The translations under genes and the position numbers were made by a program. The notes beneath the pieces are model-generated. The model did no database searches. It worked only from the letters and a program-made list of their open reading frames with translations, and was not told where the DNA came from. Below, in pieces: positions 1-7,605 of a stretch of DNA of 15,645 nt. Location of the stretch: the NCBI GenBank assembly GCA_945787305.1, contig CALZIH010000029.1:1-15645 (forward strand), written 5' to 3'. Position 1 is the first letter of the stretch; each line of letters opens with the position of its first letter. This stretch comes from an uncultured Desulfobulbaceae bacterium. Lineage in GTDB: Bacteria; Desulfobacterota; Desulfobulbia; Desulfobulbales; Desulfobulbaceae.

Positions 1-1044
1 CTTCGTTTTCCACCCACCAGGGAATATATAAAGGCTATTATTGCCGGTGTGCTCATGGGGATTGGTGCTTCCCTGGCCGGAGGTTGTAATGTTGGCGGTA
101 TGTATAATGCCCTCGGTAACCTGTCAGCCCACGGATTTGCCATGTGGTTTGGTTTGATTTTTGGTGTTATTTTCGGTTTGTGGTTGCTGTACAAGGAAAT
201 GGAACATATAAGTTGGGGCGCAGGTGGTTCCAAGACAGTAGAGTTCCCCAGGGCTGTGCAGGGAATACTCGGGGTGATTGGTGTTGCCGTTCTGATTTGG
301 GGAGCCTATTCCTATGCCAACTATGCCGGTGAAAAGGCCAGTGCATACATAACCTCACTCTCCGGGATTGTTTTGATTTCAGCCGGGCTTGGCTACACCA
401 TGCAGCGGGGCCGCTGGTGTATGGTACAAGGTTTTCGTGAACCGCATATGACCGGAAATACAGACATGGCAAAATCGGTGGCCTTATCTATTGTTATTGT
501 CGCAGTCGGTGCCGCGGTCTTGAAATACGGTGTAAATATGCGTTTTGAAGGCGAACCGGTCCTCAATCCGATCAACTACGTACGTGGTACCTTTGGTTGG
601 GGCGGTGTTGCCGGCGGTTTTATATTTGGGCTCGGCGCCATGCTTGCCGGTGGTTGTGGTACAGGAACCCTTTGGCGTGTGGGCGAAGGGCAGATAAAGC
701 TGTGGTTGGTCGTTCCATTTTTTGCTGTTGCCAATGCCATGACGACAGGTTGGTTCAAAAGCATGGAGTTTGAAGTCAGCGGTGCGGGTTTGAATAAATT
801 GCTGACCCAGGCCAAATACGGTCTGATCGATTCCGATCTTGAAGAGATTCAGGAAGCCATTGCCAATGGTGAAACCATTGATGTTACTGGTCTGGAGCAG
901 GCCGGAGGCCTTGGCAACTATGTCTATATGCCCGATGCCATAGGCTACGGCCCATCCCTATTGATTATCGCGTTTATGATGGCTCTATGGTATATTATTG
1001 TCAGTTGGAACGAAGACAGTAATAAGTTGATAGTACCAATGTGA
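1..1044 (+). CDS. YeeE/YedE family sulfur (thiosulfate/selenium-type) transporter, 5' truncated by the window edge
   Basis: The reading frame is open to the window's left edge, so the first residues lie outside; 347 codons are visible. This is an integral membrane protein of the YeeE/YedE (DUF395) family, whose characterised member TsuA imports thiosulfate through three conserved cysteines. The family hallmark LAGGC appears twice (Cys at codons 29 and 219 of the fragment), and the central RGRWCMVQ motif gives the third cysteine (codon 140), as expected for an internally duplicated pore. About eight hydrophobic segments are visible. A polar, acidic loop (about codons 258-315) precedes the last membrane helix and is longer than in minimal family members. 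Substrate is uncertain: thiosulfate, another sulfur species or a selenium compound are all possible. No TusA/SirA-like partner lies downstream; a strong terminator follows directly. Confidence 0.85.
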   Translation, partial: LRFPPTREYIKAIIAGVLMGIGASLAGGCNVGGMYNALGNLSAHGFAMWFGLIFGVIFGLWLLYKEMEHISWGAGGSKTVEFPRAVQGILGVIGVAVLIWGAYSYANYAGEKASAYITSLSGIVLISAGLGYTMQRGRWCMVQGFREPHMTGNTDMAKSVALSIVIVAVGAAVLKYGVNMRFEGEPVLNPINYVRGTFGWGGVAGGFIFGLGAMLAGGCGTGTLWRVGEGQIKLWLVVPFFAVANAMTTGWFKSMEFEVSGAGLNKLLTQAKYGLIDSDLEEIQEAIANGETIDVTGLEQAGGLGNYVYMPDAIGYGPSLLIIAFMMALWYIIVSWNEDSNKLIVPM

Positions 1045-1070
1045 TCAGTTAATTACACCTGTTTGTATTC

Positions 1071-1103
1071 AAGGCATCCGTACCTGTACGGATGCCTTTT
1101 TTT
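1071..1103 (+). terminator. Rho-independent terminator of the YeeE/YedE gene
   Basis: A perfect 13-bp inverted repeat (AAGGCATCCGTAC at 1071-1083 and its complement at 1086-1098) with a minimal central CT is followed by a run of seven T. It begins 26 bp after the stop codon, the classic layout of an intrinsic terminator. Confidence 0.93.
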
Positions 1104-1449
1104 GTTTAGAACGCCATCGCCTGTTTATTATTTTTTTGAAATACGGCTACCTTGAATACTTGTATTTTCGCCCGACCTCCCGGGGTCTCACCAGTTCGTT
1201 TACCTCGTTATGCTCAAAATCGTATCTTCGGAATATTCTGCATATGGTAAAAATTATTGCATGCATCGGAGTCTACGATTTTCTGATCTCGAATCAAAAT
1301 CCTGATTTTTCAAGTTACCCTTACGATGACCAATGAAAAAGTTCATTCAACTGTCGGATTTTATGTTACACTTGTATATCTTTTTGTGATTACCATCAAA
1401 ACTCAGCTGTTCTCACTTGGCGAGAGGACTGATTTTATTTTTCTATACC

Positions 1450-1560
1450 GGGGACAGAATACTTTTCACCACAAAAACCTGTTTAACTCGTTGTTTCATA
1501 ATAATATAAATAGAAAATAGTTAATCTGTCTCCCGGATTGGTGAAAAAAATTCAGTCCCC
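1450..1560. repeat. 111-bp element with 21-bp imperfect inverted termini (REP/MITE-like)
   Basis: The left end (1450-1470) starts GGGGACAGAATAC and ends TTTTCACC. The right end (1540-1560) is its inverted complement with 3 mismatches in 21. A further reversed GACAGATTAAC-type motif lies inside (1520-1530). The interior is AT-rich and non-coding. GGGGACAG-type palindromic ends resemble those I associate with short elements mobilised by REP-associated tyrosine transposases (TnpA_REP/RAYT). The element could be a non-autonomous copy or a deletion remnant. No transposase is present in the window and no clear target duplication was seen. Confidence 0.5.
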
Positions 1561-1628
1561 TACATCGAAGGCCGCACAGGCATTGCTACTTAATAGCTGA
1601 GCTTTGATGGTAATCAGCTATATTTTCG

Positions 1629-1661
1629 CTGTTTAAAAATAAAAATGTAAACAGTTTTTTT
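1629..1661 (+). terminator. AT-rich hairpin with T-run upstream of the cyclo-ligase gene (possible terminator or attenuator)
   Basis: A perfect 7-bp stem CTGTTTA (1629-1635) / TAAACAG (1648-1654) with a 12-nt A-rich loop is followed by seven T. It ends 14 bp before the start codon of the cyclo-ligase. It could end an upstream transcript (for example an unrecognised small RNA), act as a leader attenuator, or be a protein operator. The stem is weak (AT-rich), so confidence is low. Confidence 0.35.
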
Positions 1662-1675
1662 CGCCTGTATTTATC

Positions 1676-2266
1676 ATGAGTGGAAACAACCTGAAGTTAC
1701 GCAATACCATTCTTGGTCGCCGGGATAGCCTCCTTCAAGCTGAGCAAGTAGAAAAATCTGAGCGGATACTGGCAAATCTGCTCAAGCTTCCAGTAGTCCA
1801 AGAGTCTTCTCTTCTTTTTGTTTATGTTCACTTCCGTAGTGAAGTGCAGACGGTTTCTTTTATTAAAAAATGTCTACAGGACAAGAAAAGAGTAGCCGTT
1901 CCGGTGACCCGTGTAAGCGAAAAAAAATTGCAGGCAATCCGTATAACTAATGTGAATATAGATTTACAATCTGGCTATTGCGGTATTCCTGAGCCGAATG
2001 TCCTGCTGCAGCAAACCATGGAGCTCGACCCTTCGACCATTGAAGCGGTTATAGTCCCAGGTTCTGTTTTTGATCTTCGAGGCGGGCGCCTTGGCTATGG
2101 CGGCGGCTATTATGACAGGTTTCTTGCCCAGGCGGCGCCACAGGCGGACCGTATAGCCCTTGCCTATGAATTACAACTTATAGATACTCTTCAACTAGAG
2201 CCCCATGACCAGTTAATGGACTGGATTGTCACAGAAAAATACAGTTATTCCTGTAAAAGAGGGTAA
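1676..2266 (+). CDS. 5-formyltetrahydrofolate cyclo-ligase (MTHF synthetase)
   Basis: A 196-aa protein, the usual family size (about 180-200). It converts 5-formyltetrahydrofolate plus ATP to 5,10-methenyltetrahydrofolate, recycling a dead-end folate in the cytoplasm. The diagnostic family signature is near the C terminus: VPGSVFDLRGGRLGYG (residues 127-142) followed by GGYYDRFL (143-150), the phosphate/folate-binding region. The N terminus has the expected pattern of an amphipathic helix ending at LPVV, then SLLFVYVHFRSEV. The ATG at 1676 fits the family N terminus, though no strong Shine-Dalgarno sequence is visible. The stop is 8 bp before the next ATG, so it is probably co-transcribed with the deacetylase-family gene. 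It is the homologue of E. coli ygfA (fau). Confidence 0.92.
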   Translation: MSGNNLKLRNTILGRRDSLLQAEQVEKSERILANLLKLPVVQESSLLFVYVHFRSEVQTVSFIKKCLQDKKRVAVPVTRVSEKKLQAIRITNVNIDLQSGYCGIPEPNVLLQQTMELDPSTIEAVIVPGSVFDLRGGRLGYGGGYYDRFLAQAAPQADRIALAYELQLIDTLQLEPHDQLMDWIVTEKYSYSCKRG

Positions 2267-2274
2267 AAAAACAT

Positions 2275-3330
2275 ATGCGTAAAACAGCCATTTACCGTGA
2301 CGACCTCTTTCTCGACCATAACCCCGGGCCCAGTCACCCGGAATCACCGCAACGGCTGCAGGTTATCTACAATGAGCTTGATAAGGAGTCAATTGGCGGG
2401 CGATTTATATACCCTCGGTTTGATCCGGCATCAACGCAAATCATTGAACTCAACCATTCACCTCAACTGGTTAAACGTGTTGCAGCCACAGCAGGAAAGA
2501 GTAGTGGTTTTCTTGATGCCGATACCCAGACATCGGCGAATTCGTACTCAGCAGCCTGTTTGGCTGTCGGTGCCCTCATAGATGGCATCCATCGTCTTGA
2601 TCAGGGAGAAATCGACAACGCATTCTGCCTGGTTCGTCCTCCCGGCCATCATGCCGAAAACGATCATTCCATGGGGTTTTGCCTGTTTAACAATGTGGCT
2701 GTTGCCGCACGGTGGGCACAACGAGACTTGAGTATGAAGCGTATCATGATTGTCGACTGGGACCTGCACCATGGTAACGGTACCCAAAACAGTTTCTATA
2801 ATACGGATCAGGTACTATTTCTTTCTTCTCACCAGTATCCTTATTATCCCGGTAGCGGAGCTGTATTACAATCCGGCAGCGGAGCTGGAGAAGGATTTAC
2901 GGTAAATATTCCCCTTGCCGGCGGCCAGGGCGACTATGAATATGCTCGAATTTTTAATGAGCTGGTTCGTCCTATAGCTAGGTTGTACCATCCTGATATG
3001 ATTCTCATCTCATGCGGTTTTGATATATACGATGGTGATCCTTTGGGTGCAATGCGGGTAACCCCGGCAGGCTTTGCGTATATGACCCGGGTGATGCGGG
3101 AGCTGGCTGAAGAGCTGTGTAACGGTAAACTGCTGGTTACCCTTGAAGGGGGATATAATTTAACGGGAATGCGGGATGGAGCCCTCGCCGTACTAGCTGA
3201 ATTGCAGGGAGAGGAAATAGCTGGAATCGGATTGGGAAAGAAGAAATGGGGTTCCCTGCAAAAAGCGGATATCGAGTGTGCCCAACTGGAACAGGCCATC
3301 TCTATGCAAAAAAATTATTGGGAACTGTAA
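2275..3330 (+). CDS. Histone deacetylase family protein (class II/HDAH-like zinc amidohydrolase)
   Basis: A 351-aa, single-domain arginase/deacetylase-fold enzyme of the type that removes acetyl groups from protein lysines or small amines in bacteria (acetoin-utilisation/acetylpolyamine/HDAH-like). All catalytic elements are visible: PPGHHAE with the tandem histidines H125/H126; DWDLHHGNG giving zinc ligands D163 and H165; GDPLGAM giving zinc ligand D255; and the transition-state tyrosine Y294 in EGGYN. The N-terminal HPESPQRL is also typical. The ATG at 2275 has an AGAGGGT ribosome site overlapping the end of the preceding gene, so the two genes are probably an operon. The substrate cannot be told from sequence: lysine deacetylation and polyamine deacetylation are both possible. 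Confidence 0.9.
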   Translation: MRKTAIYRDDLFLDHNPGPSHPESPQRLQVIYNELDKESIGGRFIYPRFDPASTQIIELNHSPQLVKRVAATAGKSSGFLDADTQTSANSYSAACLAVGALIDGIHRLDQGEIDNAFCLVRPPGHHAENDHSMGFCLFNNVAVAARWAQRDLSMKRIMIVDWDLHHGNGTQNSFYNTDQVLFLSSHQYPYYPGSGAVLQSGSGAGEGFTVNIPLAGGQGDYEYARIFNELVRPIARLYHPDMILISCGFDIYDGDPLGAMRVTPAGFAYMTRVMRELAEELCNGKLLVTLEGGYNLTGMRDGALAVLAELQGEEIAGIGLGKKKWGSLQKADIECAQLEQAISMQKNYWEL

Positions 3331-3442
3331 AATTAATTTTGCAAGACGAGAAATTTATGAGAACCTAATAATAACAAGAAACGTTCATCCAGCTATTCAG
3401 ATCGGCAAGAGATTTGCTGTATAAAAAAATAGGTATTACTTG

Positions 3443-4498
3443 ATGGGTTCCAGAATTCTTATAGCCGATGATGATGATCTTGTCCGCACGGCTGTCCATA
3501 AGATATTAACCATGTTTGATCATGAAGTGGTTGCGGTTCGCTCCGGTCGAGAGGTTATTGATCAGGTTTGCGAGGACTTTGATGTTATCGTCCTCGATAT
3601 CAACATGCCGGATATGGATGGGTTTGAAACTCTTGACCATTTAAATAGGAAAGATATCGATATTCCCGTCCTTTTTCTTACCGGAGCCGGTTCAATGGAT
3701 TATGCGGTTAAGGCCATAAACCTTGGTGCCTACGATTTCATGACAAAACCCATTGAAGATATAGAACTTTTCCATGTCAAGGTTCGTCGGGCCATTGAGA
3801 AGCGAACCTTTCTCCGCAACGAAAAAGTATATAAAAAAGACCTTGAAAGTGAAGTTCAAGATAAAACCCGTGAGTTGGCAGTAAAAAATATTCTCCTGGA
3901 GAAATACAGCGATCACCTCGAGCAAGCTACCGTTCAAATTATGTCGTCCCTTCAGGCGGCGATGGAAGAAAAGGACGAGTACACTGCCGGACATACGAAA
4001 CGGGTAACGGAATTTGCCATGCTCCTTGGTGAAACCATAAGCCTGTCCGGAGAAGACCAGGTAACACTCAGGCGAGCATCACAATTTCATGATATTGGAA
4101 AACTGGTTATTGATCTTTCCTGTATCCAGAAACCGGGAAAATTGACTCCGGAGGAGTGGGAGTTGATCAAAAAACATCCCGAGGTGGGCGCCAGTATCAT
4201 TGAGCCTTTACAATTTATGGAACGAGAACGTGACATCATCCGTCATCACCATGAAAAAATAGACGGCACTGGGTATCCGGATGGAATAGGTAGTGATGAA
4301 TTGGATTTGCTTACGCGAATTATTACAGTGGCAGACAGTTTCGATGCCATGACCTCTCGACGAAATTATCGTCGGAACCTTTCCACTGTAGATGCAGTGG
4401 CTGAACTACGGCGTTGTGCTGGAAGTCAGTTTGATCCGGATCTTGTAGAAACCTTTGCCGGAGTCATTCTCTCCGCTCAATCGTTGTATAAACAATAA
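3443..4498 (+). CDS. Response regulator with HD-GYP domain (probable cyclic di-GMP phosphodiesterase)
   Basis: A 351-aa cytoplasmic two-domain regulator. Residues 3-118 form a CheY-like receiver: acidic cluster D9-D12, phospho-acceptor D52 (LDINMPDMDG), T80, and K102 in TKP. A charged helical linker (about 119-165, likely coiled coil) leads to an HD-GYP domain (about 168-350). Its metal and signature residues are visible: H184, H216-D217 (FHDIGK), H245, HHE at 269-271, D274, GYP at 277-279, and D298. All key residues are intact, so hydrolysis of cyclic di-GMP is the likely output once the receiver is phosphorylated. No histidine kinase lies in the window. I chose ATG 3443 over an in-frame TTG at 3440; an AGG ribosome site lies 9 nt upstream of the ATG. 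A terminator follows. Confidence 0.92.
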   Translation: MGSRILIADDDDLVRTAVHKILTMFDHEVVAVRSGREVIDQVCEDFDVIVLDINMPDMDGFETLDHLNRKDIDIPVLFLTGAGSMDYAVKAINLGAYDFMTKPIEDIELFHVKVRRAIEKRTFLRNEKVYKKDLESEVQDKTRELAVKNILLEKYSDHLEQATVQIMSSLQAAMEEKDEYTAGHTKRVTEFAMLLGETISLSGEDQVTLRRASQFHDIGKLVIDLSCIQKPGKLTPEEWELIKKHPEVGASIIEPLQFMERERDIIRHHHEKIDGTGYPDGIGSDELDLLTRIITVADSFDAMTSRRNYRRNLSTVDAVAELRRCAGSQFDPDLVETFAGVILSAQSLYKQ

Positions 4499-4514
4499 CA
4501 AAGTCATCTGGCTT

Positions 4515-4544
4515 GTTGAGTCTTTTGTAGTATTCAACTTTTTT
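4515..4544 (+). terminator. Rho-independent terminator after the HD-GYP gene
   Basis: A 7-bp stem with one G-U pair (GTTGAGT at 4515-4521, ATTCAAC at 4532-4538) and a 10-nt loop is followed by six T, starting 17 bp after the stop. It separates this regulator from the gatC operon. Confidence 0.75.
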
Positions 4545-4751
4545 CTGTTGTATTCCCGGTCAGCTCCATTTACATTCTTCCTGCGAGAATTAGAAATCAA
4601 TATTTCCGTGATACGCCCTTTTTAAAAAAACGCTGTTTGCGCTCCGGTTGTAAACGTAAACAGGAGATGTGAGAGGAATGTATTAATTCTTTCATTGACG
4701 GGGTAGTGAGAACGGACATAGGTGTATAAAATTTAAGCAATAATGTTAATC

Positions 4752-5039
4752 ATGAAAATAAGTAAACAAGAAGTAGAGCACGTGGCCCGCTTGGCCCGCC
4801 TTGATTTATCGGACGCTGAAGTGGAGAAGATGACAGGACAATTGGATACTATTCTCCAGTATGTGGCCAAGCTAGACGAACTTGACACCACGGGAGTTGC
4901 GGTGACAACCCACTCCCAGGATGTTGTTAATGCTTTTCGTGACGATGAGGTCCGTGAATCTTTACCCAGGGAGAAGGCGCTTGCTGCCGGTTCCCGGCAA
5001 AACGGCGAAGCCTTTGTTGTGCCAAAGGTTATCGGTTAG
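4752..5039 (+). CDS. gatC: Aspartyl/glutamyl-tRNA amidotransferase subunit C
   Basis: A 95-aa protein, the usual length for GatC, the small subunit that wraps around GatA and helps hold GatA and GatB together. The complex converts Glu-tRNA(Gln) and/or Asp-tRNA(Asn) to the amidated forms. The family signature EVEHVARLARLDLS and the helical hairpin ending in LDTILQYVAKLDELDT are clear, as is the extended C-terminal segment RDDEVRESLPREKAL, which contacts GatA. I prefer ATG 4752 because MKISKQEVEHVARLA aligns with the normal family start. An upstream in-frame ATG at 4743 would add three residues, and neither has a good Shine-Dalgarno sequence. It is the first gene of the operon with gatA, 11 bp from gatA's preferred start. 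Confidence 0.93.
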   Translation: MKISKQEVEHVARLARLDLSDAEVEKMTGQLDTILQYVAKLDELDTTGVAVTTHSQDVVNAFRDDEVRESLPREKALAAGSRQNGEAFVVPKVIG

Positions 5040-5050
5040 GGGAAATGGAT

Positions 5051-6496
5051 ATGCACCAATTGACAATTCATGAAGCCAAGGAAAAACTGTCTTCAAAAGA
5101 GGTAACATCCGTTGCCCTTGTCCAATCAGTTCTTGCCCGTATCGATGCTGTTGATGACCGGATAAAATCTTACCTCAACCTGGACAGGGAAAAAGCCCTT
5201 GTGGCGGCGGAACAAGCGGATATGCAAGGGGAGGGAGGCCTACTGCATGGTATTCCTGTGGCGGTCAAGGACGTGCTCTGTACCCAGGATATGCCCACAA
5301 CTTGCGGCTCAAGGGTTCTTGACGGATTCATTCCGCCATATAATGCAACTGCGATAGAGAAGTTGACCGATGCCGGAGCCATTATTCTGGGCAAGCTGGC
5401 AATGGATGAATTTGCCATGGGTTCGACCAATGAAAATTGTGCCTTTCAAATCCCTGAAAACCCGTGGAAAAAAGAATATGTGACCGGTGGGTCCAGCGGC
5501 GGTTCGGCAGCAGCAGTGGCTGCTGACCTGTGCTTTGCCTCCTTGGGTTCCGATACCGGTGGTTCCATCCGGCAGCCTGCCTCGCTCTGTGGAGTTGTAG
5601 GAATGAAACCCACCTATGGTCGGGTCTCAAGATATGGCCTGGTGGCCTTTGCCTCCTCACTTGATCAAGTTGGTCCGTTTAGCAAAGATGTCAGTGACTG
5701 TGCCTTGATGATGAATGTTATCTCTGGTCATGATCGCCGTGATTCCACATCCATCAATAAAAAAGTTCCCGACTTTACGAGAGCATTAACTGATGGTATG
5801 CAAGGTGTGCGAGTAGGTATCCCGAGAGAATATTTTAGTGAAGGCCTTGATCCGGAGGTGGATAGGGCCGTGCGAAACGGTATCGAAATGCTGCGGGAAG
5901 CCGGAGCTGAGATTATAGATGTTTCTCTACCGCATACTGAATATTGTGTGGCTGTTTATTACCTTGTTGCTCCGGCAGAGGCCAGTTCAAACCTTGCCCG
6001 TTATGACGGTGTCAGGTTTGGGTTTCGTGATATGGAGGCGACTTCGCTGATTGATATGTACCGGCATACCCGATCTCAGGGGTTTGGTGATGAGGTGAAG
6101 CGACGTATCCTGATCGGTACCTATGCCTTGTCGGCCGGGTATTATGATGCGTACTATAAAAAAGCATCCCAGGTCCGAACCCTGATCAAAGATGATTTTG
6201 CCACCGCTTTTAATCGGTGTGACCTGGTGGTCTCTCCGGTTACCCCGACTCCTGCCTGGAAGATCGGAGAAAAGGCCGATGATCCGCTTGCCCTCTATCT
6301 TTCTGATATTCTAACTATTTCAGCTAACCTTGCCGGCATTCCAGGCCTCTCTGTTCCCTGTGGATTTTCCAGTGACGGTCTTCCTATCGGTATGCAGATG
6401 CAGGCCGCACATTTTAACGAAGAAATTCTTCTCAAGGCCGCCTGGAACCTGGAGCAACGGGCAGGGGTGGCCGGTAGAAAACCGATCTTGCCATGA
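5051..6496 (+). CDS. gatA: Aspartyl/glutamyl-tRNA amidotransferase subunit A (amidase)
   Basis: A 481-aa amidase-signature enzyme. It hydrolyses glutamine and supplies ammonia for transamidation of mischarged Glu-tRNA(Gln)/Asp-tRNA(Asn). The Ser-cisSer-Lys triad is visible: Lys in AVKDVLC (residue 73), cis-Ser in GGSSGGSAAA (148) and nucleophile Ser in DTGGSIRQPA (172). These spacings match S. aureus GatA (K79, S154, S178). Two in-frame ATGs exist. An AGGGG ribosome site (5038-5042) is 8 nt from ATG 5051 but only 2 nt from ATG 5045, so I chose 5051. The gene overlaps hisC by 4 bp (ATGA), implying translational coupling. gatB is not adjacent and must lie elsewhere if the complex is functional. 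Confidence 0.95.
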   Translation: MHQLTIHEAKEKLSSKEVTSVALVQSVLARIDAVDDRIKSYLNLDREKALVAAEQADMQGEGGLLHGIPVAVKDVLCTQDMPTTCGSRVLDGFIPPYNATAIEKLTDAGAIILGKLAMDEFAMGSTNENCAFQIPENPWKKEYVTGGSSGGSAAAVAADLCFASLGSDTGGSIRQPASLCGVVGMKPTYGRVSRYGLVAFASSLDQVGPFSKDVSDCALMMNVISGHDRRDSTSINKKVPDFTRALTDGMQGVRVGIPREYFSEGLDPEVDRAVRNGIEMLREAGAEIIDVSLPHTEYCVAVYYLVAPAEASSNLARYDGVRFGFRDMEATSLIDMYRHTRSQGFGDEVKRRILIGTYALSAGYYDAYYKKASQVRTLIKDDFATAFNRCDLVVSPVTPTPAWKIGEKADDPLALYLSDILTISANLAGIPGLSVPCGFSSDGLPIGMQMQAAHFNEEILLKAAWNLEQRAGVAGRKPILP

Positions 6497-7605
6497 AACT
6501 AAATATTCCTGAACATATTGAAAACATCGTTCCGTATCCGCCGGGTAAGCCTCTGGAAGAGCTCGAGCGGGAATACGGTATTACCGATTCGATTAAACTC
6601 GCCTCCAATGAAAATCCTTGGGGCCCTTCTCCAGAGGCTGTTGCGGCGATTCAAGATTCTTTGCAGGGCCTGCATCGATATCCGGACGGGTCCAGCTTTT
6701 ACTTGACAGAAGCCCTTGCTCGCTGGCTTGGAGCCGGTATGGATGAAGTCGTACTCGGCAACGGTTCCAATGAAGTAATAGAATTTCTGGTCAAGGCTTT
6801 TGTTAATACCGGGGATGAGGTAATCACCAGTCATCCCTCATTTCTTATGTATCAGAAATTCGTTCAGGTTCGGGGCGGCAAAAATACGGTTCTTCCTCTC
6901 AAGGACATGGAGCATGACCTGGAGGGTATTCTTGAGGTTGTCAGTGAGAAGACAAAACTTATTTTTCTTGATAACCCAAACAACCCGTGCGGAACTTTTT
7001 TTTCAGGGGAAAAATTCATTAGCTTTCTAAATCGATTACCGGAGACGGTTATCCTGGTATTGGATGAAGCCTATGTGGATTTTGTAGAACCTGAAAAGCG
7101 AATAGACGTTCTTTCCTATATCCGGCACTCCGAAGGTGTTCCGGCTGTGGTTGCTCTGCGAACCTTTTCAAAGGCTTTTGGCCTGGCCGGCTTACGGGTT
7201 GGTTTTGGTCTGATGCATCGAAAAATTGCCGGTTTGCTGCATCGGGTTCGGCAACCTTTCAACATAAATTTACCCGCCCAGGCAGGAGCCCTGGCTGCTT
7301 TATCGGATATAAGCCATTATAATCAAAACTTACGAAAAACCAAGGCCGGGAGAATGTGGCTCAGTGATCAGGTTGAGCAACTGGGATGTAGGCCGTATCC
7401 TTCCTCTACAAATTTTTTCCTGATAGATGTCGGTGGTGATGCAACCAGACTCTATGATGCCATGTTGCATAAAGGGGTGATTGTTCGCTCCATGAAGGCT
7501 TACGGCTATCCGAATTTTATCCGGATCACTGTTGGGACAGAGGCGGAAAACGCGCGTTTTATAAAAGCACTTACCGATTGTCGGAGTGAGCTGGGTTATG
7601 TCTGA
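6493..7605 (+). CDS. hisC: Histidinol-phosphate aminotransferase
   Basis: A 370-aa, fold-type I, pyridoxal-phosphate aminotransferase of the HisC family. It interconverts imidazole-acetol phosphate and histidinol phosphate in histidine biosynthesis. Visible motifs: SNENPWGPSP near residue 38 (substrate loop), LGNGSNEVIEF, DNPNNPCGT (161-168), LDEAYVDF (190-197), the PLP-binding Lys227 in RTFSKAFGLAGLRVG, and FIRITVGT near the C terminus. Related HisC-like enzymes can act on aromatic amino acids, so the exact specificity is inferred. The start codon overlaps the gatA stop (ATGA) and the 3' end overlaps cmk by 8 bp. No other his genes are in the window, so histidine genes appear dispersed. Confidence 0.9.
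   Translation: MKLNIPEHIENIVPYPPGKPLEELEREYGITDSIKLASNENPWGPSPEAVAAIQDSLQGLHRYPDGSSFYLTEALARWLGAGMDEVVLGNGSNEVIEFLVKAFVNTGDEVITSHPSFLMYQKFVQVRGGKNTVLPLKDMEHDLEGILEVVSEKTKLIFLDNPNNPCGTFFSGEKFISFLNRLPETVILVLDEAYVDFVEPEKRIDVLSYIRHSEGVPAVVALRTFSKAFGLAGLRVGFGLMHRKIAGLLHRVRQPFNINLPAQAGALAALSDISHYNQNLRKTKAGRMWLSDQVEQLGCRPYPSSTNFFLIDVGGDATRLYDAMLHKGVIVRSMKAYGYPNFIRITVGTEAENARFIKALTDCRSELGYV

Larger units (their letters stand above)
1104..1675. other. Long AT-rich intergenic region without a convincing gene
   Basis: About 570 bp. Two open frames of 64-66 codons occur on the + strand (1136-1336, 1326-1520), but they lack ribosome binding sites, have atypical composition and show no recognisable motif, so I do not call them. 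Structure seen: a 9-bp inverted repeat AAAATCGTA (1216-1224) / TACGATTTT (1274-1282); a 111-bp element with long inverted ends (1450-1560); an 8-bp stem at 1593-1600/1614-1621; and a hairpin plus T-run at 1629-1661 just before the next gene. In many proteobacteria 6S RNA is encoded upstream of the cyclo-ligase gene. I looked for its long imperfect rod structure here and could not recognise it. Confidence 0.5.

Noticed and set aside
1136..1520. Two short + strand open frames (66 and 64 codons) in the long gap
   Set aside because: No ribosome binding sites, no recognisable motif, composition like non-coding AT-rich DNA, and the second runs into the palindromic element.
1104..1675. 6S RNA expected by synteny with the cyclo-ligase gene
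   Set aside because: I could not find matching 5' and 3' halves forming the long rod with a central bubble; kept only as a point to test.
4694..4735. Promoter for gatC (TTGACG followed by TATAAA)
   Set aside because: The two elements are about 24 bp apart, too far for a normal sigma-70 promoter, and no better pairing was seen.
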